In this document: piece by piece, positions 25,885 to 32,663 of the stretch | Position numbering within the stretch: position 1 is the stretch's first letter | Layout of the letters: each line of letters begins with the position of its first letter | Origin: Litorilinea aerophila | Lineage (GTDB): Bacteria; Chloroflexota; Anaerolineae; Caldilineales; Caldilineaceae | Reading direction: 5' to 3' | Assembly (NCBI GenBank): GCA_945897075.1 | Contig: CAMDEX010000039.1 | Location: 1-33,532 of the forward strand | DNA: 33,532 nt | The notes under the pieces: generated by a model | The model's database searches: none | Seen by the model: only the letters and a program-made list of their open reading frames with translations | What the model was told of the DNA's origin: nothing | Made by a program: the position numbers and the translations under genes

Positions 25885-27993
25885 ATGAGCGACTTATTTT
25901 TTAGCAAAGACAATTCCTATCAAAAATGGGTCTGGATTGAGCTGATTGGCTTTGACAATGAGTTGTTTGATTTTGGCGTCAGCGACTATATGAAGCGCTG
26001 CAAGTTTATTCCCGATGGCGTCTCCCTGTTGTTGTTTTCCATAGGATTTGTACTCAGGCATGAAGGACTGGATCACGAGTGCGAGTTATCTCCCTGCGAA
26101 CAGAGTTATGCCGGACACCCCTTTTCTACCGAACGGGCCCGGCAAAACTGGACCAATCATCAGCTAAAGAACCTGATTAAAGAACTGCAAGGTTACGGCT
26201 GCAAGGTCTATTTGAGCTTTTTCAACACTTATACGTATACGAGCGACTCTGGCGAGACTGTAAGCGAAGAATATTTCAAAGACAAGCCCTTTTTAAACGA
26301 GACACACCGCAATGGTCGCCAACAGAAGACGATTGGTATGCTGAAACGCCTGGGGAATGGTCAGTTTTTTGAAGACGTACTGCAGCCCAAAACGATTCAA
26401 GCGCTGGTGGATTACAACTTTGACGGCATCCAGATTGCGGATGGAATCTCCTCCCCGCGTGTATCTTTGCAGGAGGGTGATTATTCGGATGATATCGTGA
26501 ATCAGTTTCTTGCCCATGTTGGAATTGATCTACCGAGTGGGTTGAAAGCAATTGCGGATGGCGACGCAGCGGCGTTGCAGTCTCGCGCCGAGTGGATCTG
26601 GCAAGAAAATCGCCCGGAATGGATTCGTTTTTACACCCATCGCTGGGAGCAGTTTTTTGCCAAGTTCGTCGATCGCCTACACGCTGCCAAAAAGACGGCT
26701 ATCTTTAACAGTGCATGGACGCGCGATCCCTTTGAGGCAATGTATCGATATGGTGTTGACTATCGCAAGGTGGCAAAGACCGGCATTGACGGTTGTATGG
26801 TCGAAGATGTTTCGCCAAGTTTGGCCATCTTATCACAACACGATAACGGGTACCTGATGAACGATGAGCAGCGTAGAAGGCTGCATTATGAATTTCTGAC
26901 CGCTTTGATGCTCAATCGGGCGGCGATGCCGGCGCTGTGCATTACGCCATTGGCTGGCATACATGACACGATGGAGCAGTGGGGTGTGCTAGAACACATG
27001 CCAACCTCCATGACGCGTAACGTGATGAGCAACCTCAATACCTTTATCAATGATAAAGGTAGGCTGAAACCTATTACAGACGGCCCGTTCTTCTGCCTTT
27101 CAGACAGCCTCAGTGAAGCGGATTGGGATTTTATCCGGAAAAATTGGGAAATCGGGTACACCAAAAATGCCCAGCTTGTCTGTGGTGCAACCCTCATCTA
27201 TTCAGATAACAGGCTGGATCAGGAGCTTGACGCTTTTATCCGGACGCGTCGAACACCTACGCACCGGTTGGTGTCGGAGCTTCTGTACGCTGGTACACCC
27301 GTTAGTGCTGTAGTCAGAATCGAAGATCTGGAATACATCACCGGCACAATCTTGGTCACCAATCCTGACCTTTTGCCAGGTGAGGAGCTAAACACGCTGC
27401 TCTCTTATGACCGAGGCCCGATTATCTTGATCGGCAGCCAGGAACACTCCGTATCCTCTGAGAACCTACAGGATGCGGTGGTGGAGAACAATCGATTTGG
27501 CGGTATTCGGCTTCAGATCGCTGGTTCTGGCGAGCAAAAACGGGCTGTTATCCTTGACAATGATCAGCACTACAGCTTTGATCCAAAATGTTCGATGGAA
27601 GCGGTCGGGGGACTATGGACACATCCACTGGAGTTTGCGCCGATATCACCTGCGTTTTTCGCAGCGTGTGCAGAAGCGATCACCCGCAGCTCGAAAGCCC
27701 CCGTCATTGCAGCCCAATCCAAGTCGGAAACCGGCCTGCTTCGCCAGGTGTGTAAATATATTGCCGTACAGGTGTCGGAGGATATGTATCGGGTCTTTAT
27801 ATCGAATGACGATTATTACTACAATCACCCAAAACTAGATATGGGCCGGGAGATAAAACAGGTGACATGCCTGACTAAATACCCCGGCTACAAGGTGAAC
27901 TTCGACCAGAGTTCGTTTACTGCGCGCATACCCGGCAGAGGGATGGAAGCCTTTGAGGTGTGTGTTAAGATGGATAAGGGAGGAAGTCAATGA
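25885..27993 (+). CDS. Uncharacterised glycoside-hydrolase-like protein, paralogue B
   Basis: The 702-residue protein is colinear with paralogue A at 17098 over its whole length, at clearly moderate identity by eye. Shared blocks include ELIGFDN/PLIGFDR, WTN plus a helix, the strand FDGIQIADG (Asp186), SLQEGDYSDDIVNQF (Glu197), W(I)RFYTHRWEQFFAK, NSAWTRDPFEAMYRYGVDY, CMVEDV (Glu307), VRIEDLEYITGTI and SYDRGPIILIG. No signal peptide is present. By the same reasoning it is a cytoplasmic three-domain enzyme: barrel, Rossmann-like middle, beta-sandwich. It ends the operon of importer 1, so the importer's genes are bracketed by two paralogues, suggesting related but distinct substrates or steps. 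Its TGA overlaps the ATG of the stub at 27990. Confidence 0.75.
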   Translation: MSDLFFSKDNSYQKWVWIELIGFDNELFDFGVSDYMKRCKFIPDGVSLLLFSIGFVLRHEGLDHECELSPCEQSYAGHPFSTERARQNWTNHQLKNLIKELQGYGCKVYLSFFNTYTYTSDSGETVSEEYFKDKPFLNETHRNGRQQKTIGMLKRLGNGQFFEDVLQPKTIQALVDYNFDGIQIADGISSPRVSLQEGDYSDDIVNQFLAHVGIDLPSGLKAIADGDAAALQSRAEWIWQENRPEWIRFYTHRWEQFFAKFVDRLHAAKKTAIFNSAWTRDPFEAMYRYGVDYRKVAKTGIDGCMVEDVSPSLAILSQHDNGYLMNDEQRRRLHYEFLTALMLNRAAMPALCITPLAGIHDTMEQWGVLEHMPTSMTRNVMSNLNTFINDKGRLKPITDGPFFCLSDSLSEADWDFIRKNWEIGYTKNAQLVCGATLIYSDNRLDQELDAFIRTRRTPTHRLVSELLYAGTPVSAVVRIEDLEYITGTILVTNPDLLPGEELNTLLSYDRGPIILIGSQEHSVSSENLQDAVVENNRFGGIRLQIAGSGEQKRAVILDNDQHYSFDPKCSMEAVGGLWTHPLEFAPISPAFFAACAEAITRSSKAPVIAAQSKSETGLLRQVCKYIAVQVSEDMYRVFISNDDYYYNHPKLDMGREIKQVTCLTKYPGYKVNFDQSSFTARIPGRGMEAFEVCVKMDKGGSQ

Positions 27994-28085
27994 AAATCAT
28001 CGATTGCAATGCCTGCATAGGCCTCAGTACTGTTAACGGGATAATTGTCAATCACGAGGGTCCCCTCTGTGTCTATAATAAGTGA
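27990..28085 (+). pseudogene. 31-codon stub resembling the N-terminus of an amidohydrolase
   Basis: An ATGA overlap with paralogue B (27990-27993) starts a frame that reads MKIIDCNACIGLSTVNG and ends in TGA at 28083. The opening resembles amidohydrolase-superfamily proteins that begin M-K-I-I-D-C-N-x-x-I-G, in which the normal DxHxH is changed. Translational coupling suggests it was once the next gene of the operon. Right after it comes a palindromic element and then a heparinase-gene fragment, so the rest was probably lost. A genuine small peptide cannot be excluded. Confidence 0.4.
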
Positions 28086-28115
28086 GCGCTCATGTCTAGC
28101 ACGGTGAGAAGGCAT

Positions 28116-28213
28116 ACTACTCAGGCATTGATTGGCACCTCTGGGAACGCCGCCATCTCTGGCGGCGGCGGCACGCTTGCCGCCAGAGATGGCGGCGTTC
28201 CCGGCTGAGTAGT
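28116..28213. repeat. 98-bp palindromic element with perfect outer and inner arms
   Basis: Outer arms ACTACTCAG (28116-28124) and CTGAGTAGT (28205-28213) enclose perfect 23-bp inner arms at 28143-28165 and 28180-28202, built on GCCGCCATCTCTGGCGG. It lies exactly between the amidohydrolase-like stub and the heparinase relic, so it may mark or have caused the breakpoint. Confidence 0.85.
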
Positions 28214-28318
28214 TACTGAGAAGGAGTAAGACCGCCAAGCAGGTGGAAGAGGGAAGGAGAGTCCCAAGAGCAATCAAAGGCAGGGATTTCCTGGCCTGGG
28301 AGCAAAGTCAAGCTGAGC

Positions 28319-28634
28319 GACCAGGCGGTCACGTTGATCCAACGACGCACGGGGAGAGCCACCATCTTTCTCTCTCTTCCACCCTTACGCGGGTACACCC
28401 ACAATCAGCGCGGTTGATTGGGCCATGCCTGACGGTCCCGGCGCGGCTTGGGCTGGCTGTCGGGTGACGCTGGGCAATCAGCGCGAGCAGTGGCTGCTTC
28501 AATTGCGCCCCGATCGGACAGCCTCGGATTGGTCTGCGCGATTGCCCGCTGAGGAGAAATTTACCTATGCCCTGACAGATTTTGGTGACTTGACAGATGT
28601 GGACAATCAACATAAAATTTTAATGCGCTCATGA
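28319..28634 (+). pseudogene. Broken copy of the 3' end of the heparinase II/III gene
   Basis: Bases 28319-28596 match 16295-16574 of the intact lyase gene with 23 mismatches and one 2-nt gap by my hand alignment, about 92% identity. The gap is the loss of one CT unit: (CT)5 at 16346-16355 in the intact gene, (CT)4 at 28370-28377 here. It throws the frame off, so the upstream part stops at 28415-28417 and the rest continues in another frame (TLGNQREQWLLQLRP) to a stop at 28632-28634. No upstream part of the lyase gene is present. The region 28214-28318 in front shows no clear similarity to the intact gene. The 245 bp after it (28635-28879) hold only a 77-codon frame without support. Confidence 0.85.
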
Positions 28635-28879
28635 TTACTCAATCGGCATCAATTCCTATGAATTTTCAGAAAGAGATTTGCAGATCCTCTCTGGACAACC
28701 ACCCAAAGCACAGAAGAGCAGGCTCTGCAAAGCACATTCTGAGCAACGATTTCCCAACAAAGGAGGCAACAGCATCACAGACTGAGAAGTCTGAAGTCGA
28801 GTACCCGATAGATTGTGTCCACTGTGATCTGTGCGCATCGCTCTTTAATGAATCTGCTTATTGAGAGGAGAAACAGGTG

Positions 28880-30640
28880 ATGAAAGTACGAAAACAATCC
28901 CGTCGCATTGTTCCGAATTTTGTGATTGCCCTGCTGGTTACTTTGTTGCTGGCAGCTTGTGTAGCGCCCGCAGCCCCGACTACTGCCCCGGCCGCTGAGC
29001 CAACCACTGCTCCTGCCGCTGAACCAACCACTGCCCCCGCGGCTGAGCCAACCGCTGCCCCCGCTGCGGAGCCAACTACCGCCCCTGCTGCGGAGGAAGA
29101 TTCCGGGACTCTGACCTTCGCCACAGCCTCGCCCTGGGGAACCTACAGCCCCTTCCGACCTACCTATCAATATGGGTACAGCAGCAATTATATCGCCATG
29201 CTGACCCACAGCCGGCTGATTGATCTCGATCACAACAATCAGCCGCACGGAGATCTGGCGACATCGTGGGAAGTCTCGGACGATGCCACAACCTATACCT
29301 TCCAATTGCGTGAAGACGCCAAGTGGCACGACGGTCAGCCGGTGACAGCGAAGGATGTGGATGCGACCGTCCGCTTCATCCTCACCAAGGCGACCAACAT
29401 CAATCCCGAGCGCTGGATTAGCAGTCTCAAGGGAGGTCAGGCCTTCTACGATGGCGAAAGCACCGAACTGCCAGGGGTACAGGTGGTTGATGATTACACC
29501 ATCGTCTTCCAGTTGGAGACGCCTACGGTGGGTTGGCATCTGTCGTCTATCACAGACCTGCAGATACTGCCCGGCCATATCTTCAACAGTGTGGCGCCGG
29601 CAGACATTGTTGAGCATCATGCCCCGGCCTGGTACACGCCAGAACTGAACATCGGCTCGGGACCCTTCAAGTTTGTGAAGGCAGAGCGGGATCAGTTTGT
29701 GGAACTTGTGCGCAACGACGATTACTACGGCGGCAAGCCACAGGTGGGGCGCATTGTCTACAAAAACTTCGGCACCGCAGATACGCAGTTCATTGCCCTG
29801 CAGAAGGGGGAGCTGGATATTTGGAGTGTGCCCCAGGACTTCTACGAACAGGTGCAGCAGCTTGACAACGTTAATGTCAATCTGGTCGATCGCAACTATA
29901 TCCGGGTCTTCCTTCTCCACTACGAATCACCCAATCTGGCCGACAAACGAGTGCGCCAGGCACTGGCTTATGCCATTGACCGCGAGGGTATCTGCGCCAG
30001 CCTCTACGCGGGTCTTTGCAAACCCTACAACTCCTACATGGAGATGAAAACCTGGCTAGTACCCAACCTCAACCAGTATGAGTACAACCCGGAGAAGGCC
30101 AAAGAGCTGTTGGCCGCTGCCCAGGCCGACGGTACCTGGGACCCCAACACCGAGTTGAAGGTGGTTTGGTACTATCCCGATGCACTGCATCAGGACATCA
30201 TGGCAGCCATTCAACAGAACCTGGCCGCTGTGGGCATTAAGACACAGCTACAGTTCACGGAGGGAACGGCCGTCGCGGCTGCGCAGGAGGCATGTGATTT
30301 TGATCTGCTCTATCAGGGTTGGGGCTTCGCCTTCCCGGAGGATTACGACTCCTTCTTCACCGACGCCACGCGCTGTCGCACACCGTGGGATGATCCGGAA
30401 GCCACCGAACTCCTCAACCAGACCGCAGTCACCGTGGACGAGGCCGCCCGCCGCGCGATCCACGAACAGATCCAGGTCAAGCTGAATGAGGAGCTGCCCA
30501 TGATGCCCTTCCTCCAGTTCACCGGCATCACCGCCATCAACAAACGGGTGACCGGCTTCGATGAAGACGCTCTGTGGTGGATGTTCTATCAGTGGAACAA
30601 CGGCCACAACAACGCAGTCAACTGGTCTGTCACACCGTAG
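28880..30640 (+). CDS. Family 5 extracellular solute-binding lipoprotein (importer 2)
   Basis: From ATG 28880 (GAGAGGAG upstream) this is 586 residues. A Lys/Arg-rich start, a hydrophobic helix and the lipobox LAAC (Cys27) mark a lipoprotein. A linker of five 8-residue repeats follows (see 28979-29098). The fold is OppA/DppA-like: LTFATASPWGTYSPF at the mature start, LATSWEVSDDATTYTFQLRED, WHDGQPVTAKDVDATVRF, and RVRQALAYAIDREGI for lobe 2. It differs strongly from the binding protein at 21411 in length, linker and codon use, so the two importers are not recent duplicates. A tight stem-loop follows the stop. GTG 28877 is a less likely start. Confidence 0.93.
   Translation: MKVRKQSRRIVPNFVIALLVTLLLAACVAPAAPTTAPAAEPTTAPAAEPTTAPAAEPTAAPAAEPTTAPAAEEDSGTLTFATASPWGTYSPFRPTYQYGYSSNYIAMLTHSRLIDLDHNNQPHGDLATSWEVSDDATTYTFQLREDAKWHDGQPVTAKDVDATVRFILTKATNINPERWISSLKGGQAFYDGESTELPGVQVVDDYTIVFQLETPTVGWHLSSITDLQILPGHIFNSVAPADIVEHHAPAWYTPELNIGSGPFKFVKAERDQFVELVRNDDYYGGKPQVGRIVYKNFGTADTQFIALQKGELDIWSVPQDFYEQVQQLDNVNVNLVDRNYIRVFLLHYESPNLADKRVRQALAYAIDREGICASLYAGLCKPYNSYMEMKTWLVPNLNQYEYNPEKAKELLAAAQADGTWDPNTELKVVWYYPDALHQDIMAAIQQNLAAVGIKTQLQFTEGTAVAAAQEACDFDLLYQGWGFAFPEDYDSFFTDATRCRTPWDDPEATELLNQTAVTVDEAARRAIHEQIQVKLNEELPMMPFLQFTGITAINKRVTGFDEDALWWMFYQWNNGHNNAVNWSVTP
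28979..29098 (+). repeat. Five 24-bp tandem repeats encoding the lipoprotein linker
   Basis: Residues 34-73 of the binding protein are five units of T-(T/A)-A-P-A-A-E-(P/E). The period is exactly 24 nt, with silent differences between units. The tract tethers the binding domain to the lipid anchor and could change length by slippage without breaking the frame. Confidence 0.85.
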
Positions 30641-30651
30641 GGCTGACAGAG

Positions 30652-30694
30652 TATCTGCTCACTATCGAGAATCTCTCTCGATAGTGAGCAGATA
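30652..30694 (+). terminator. 19-bp perfect stem-loop between binding protein and permease
   Basis: Arms 30652-30670 (TATCTGCTCACTATCGAGA) and 30676-30694 are exact reverse complements with a 5-nt loop. It begins 12 nt after the stop and is not followed by a T-tract. As with the stem-loop at 23569, this fits an intra-operon attenuator or 3'-end protector that sets the binding-protein to permease ratio. Confidence 0.72.
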
Positions 30695-30730
30695 TTTGGA
30701 GCGATTGTATCTCTTGTGTGAGGCTGTCAC

Positions 30731-31693
30731 GTGCGAACCTATATCCTGCGCCGTCTGGCGATCTCAGTACCCATTCTGCTGGGTCTGACTCTGGTGACCT
30801 TCTTTTTTGCTGAACTGATGCCGGGCGATTTCGTGGATGCCCTGATGCCCACGACGAGCATCGTCAACTTCACACCCGAGCAGCTAGAGGCCATGCGCGA
30901 AAGCTACGGCTTGAACAAGCCACCCATCGAGCGCTACTTCATCTGGCTACGGGAGTTGACCCGGGGCAACTTGGGCCACTCGCTTGCCTCCGGTGCGCCG
31001 GTGCGCGACGAGATACTGGAGCGGTTGCCGGCCACTCTGCAACTGACGGCCACCTCGCTGCTCTTCGGCATTCTGGTCGGCACCAGCCTGGGTATCGTCG
31101 CCGCGGTGAAACAATACTCCTGGGTGGACCAGTTGCTGACCATTCTCGGCTTTTTCTGGATATCCACCCCTGGTTTTGTTTTTGCCATCGGCGGCATCTA
31201 TCTCTTTTCCCTGAAGCTGCCCATCTTCCCCACTTCCGGTATCACCAACTACGGCGAAGAGGCCTCCCTGTTGACGCGGCTGCACCATATGGTTCTCCCC
31301 GCAGCGGTTCTGGGCTTGGGCACTGTAGCCAGCTTCATGCGTTACACCCGGAGCAGTATGTTGGAGGTCATCCGCCAGGACTATATTACTGTGGCCCGGG
31401 CCAAAGGGCTTGCAGAACCGGCCATCCTGCTTACCCATGCCCTGCGCAACGCCCTCATTCCCGTCATTACCATTATCGGCCTGGACATCCCCTATCTGAT
31501 CGGCGGGGCCGTGATCATTGAGTATATTTTTGCCTGGCCCGGCATGGGCACGTACAGCCTGGGAGCCATCTCCTCCCGTGATTATCCGGTGATCATGGGC
31601 GTCAATTTCATGGTCGCCCTGGTGGTGTTGATGAGTAATCTGGTGGCGGATATCGCCTATGCCTTCGCCGACCCGCGCATTCATTACGAATAG
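30731..31693 (+). CDS. Opp/Dpp-type ABC importer permease (OppB-like, importer 2)
   Basis: The 320-residue protein has six predicted helices. It shows MPGDFVDALMP after helix 1, the SYGLNKPPIERYFIWL segment, the coupling loop VARAKGLAEPAILL, and IEYIFAWPGMGTYSLGAI near the end, all hallmarks of the DppB/OppB family. GTG 30731 begins the R-T-Y-I-L-R-R-L helix-1 lead; GAGG lies about 9 nt upstream. The next permease starts 14 nt after its stop. Confidence 0.93.
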   Translation: MRTYILRRLAISVPILLGLTLVTFFFAELMPGDFVDALMPTTSIVNFTPEQLEAMRESYGLNKPPIERYFIWLRELTRGNLGHSLASGAPVRDEILERLPATLQLTATSLLFGILVGTSLGIVAAVKQYSWVDQLLTILGFFWISTPGFVFAIGGIYLFSLKLPIFPTSGITNYGEEASLLTRLHHMVLPAAVLGLGTVASFMRYTRSSMLEVIRQDYITVARAKGLAEPAILLTHALRNALIPVITIIGLDIPYLIGGAVIIEYIFAWPGMGTYSLGAISSRDYPVIMGVNFMVALVVLMSNLVADIAYAFADPRIHYE

Positions 31694-31706
31694 GGACTCC
31701 TGGCCG

Positions 31707-32645
31707 ATGACAACCCAGCAAGCAGAAAGAAGTGAATTGACAGAGGGCGCTCCCAGCCCACCCCGGCTGGCCTACGCCGTGCAGCAGCCTCCCTTGCGCT
31801 CGACCCGCTACCGCTTCTGGCGGCGTTTGCGACGCCACAAGTTGGGGATGTTCGGCCTGGCCATGCTCACGCTGCTGGTCCTTGCGGCCATCTTGGCACC
31901 TGTCATCGCCGGCCACGACCCGGCAGCCATTGATCTGCGCATGAAGAATACACCCCCTGGCGGAGATCACATCCTGGGCACCGATGCCATTGGCCGCGAT
32001 GTCTGGGCGCGCCTGGTCTATGGGGCACAAGTCTCGCTTTCGGTGGGTCTGGTGGCTGTCACGATCTACACGACGATTGCCCTGCTTCTGGGCAGCATCG
32101 CGGGTTATCTGGGCGGAGCCGTGGACAACGTAATCATGCGCTTCACCGATATTATCATGTGCTTTCCCACCTTTCTGCTGATCATCACTGTGGCCGCGGT
32201 GCTGCCGCCCAACATTTTCAATATTATGATCATCATCGGTGTCTTTGGCTGGCCTGGCATGACGCGCCTGGTGCGCGGCCAGTTTCTGAGTTTGCGCGGG
32301 CAAGATTTCGTCGTCGCAGCCCTGGCCATAGGCGTTCCCACCCACCGTATCATTTTCCGTCACATCCTGCCCAACGTCATTGGGCCGGTGGTTGTCGCGG
32401 CCACGTTGGGTCTGGCAGGCGCGATTATGACGGAATCGAGCCTCAGCTTTCTCGGTCTGGGTGTGCAGCAGCCGACCTCTAGCTGGGGTCAAACCCTGAC
32501 CACAGCCATGCAATTGCCGACACTGGAGGGGATGCCGTGGCGCTGGCTGCCTTCGGCCGCGGCCATTGCCTTTGCTGTTCTTTCCGTCAACTTCTTTGGC
32601 GACGCACTGCGCGATGCCTTTGACCCGCGTTCGACATTGGATTAG
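31707..32645 (+). CDS. Opp/Dpp-type ABC importer permease (OppC-like, importer 2)
   Basis: From ATG 31707 this is 312 residues; an upstream start at 31659 would overlap the partner permease by 35 nt and is rejected. Helix 1 is at 46-66, GTDAIGRD at 91-98, and the coupling loop is FVVAALAIGVPTHRII, followed by MTESSLSFLGLGVQQP. It is of ordinary length, unlike the OppC-like protein at 24724. No ATPase gene follows inside the window: the next gene is a putative glycosidase. Importer 2 may therefore borrow the ATPases at 19157 and 20199, or have its own beyond the edge. Confidence 0.93.
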   Translation: MTTQQAERSELTEGAPSPPRLAYAVQQPPLRSTRYRFWRRLRRHKLGMFGLAMLTLLVLAAILAPVIAGHDPAAIDLRMKNTPPGGDHILGTDAIGRDVWARLVYGAQVSLSVGLVAVTIYTTIALLLGSIAGYLGGAVDNVIMRFTDIIMCFPTFLLIITVAAVLPPNIFNIMIIIGVFGWPGMTRLVRGQFLSLRGQDFVVAALAIGVPTHRIIFRHILPNVIGPVVVAATLGLAGAIMTESSLSFLGLGVQQPTSSWGQTLTTAMQLPTLEGMPWRWLPSAAAIAFAVLSVNFFGDALRDAFDPRSTLD

Positions 32646-32663
32646 CGAGGAACCATCACTGAG

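Noticed and set aside
28631-28864. 77-codon frame between the lyase relic and the binding protein
   Set aside because: Starts on the tail of a pseudogene, has no ribosome site or domain, and ends at the ribosome site of the next gene.
28979-29098. Possible CRISPR-like or regulatory repeat
   Set aside because: The 24-bp repeats have no spacers and are in frame; they encode the Ala/Pro/Thr/Glu linker of a lipoprotein.
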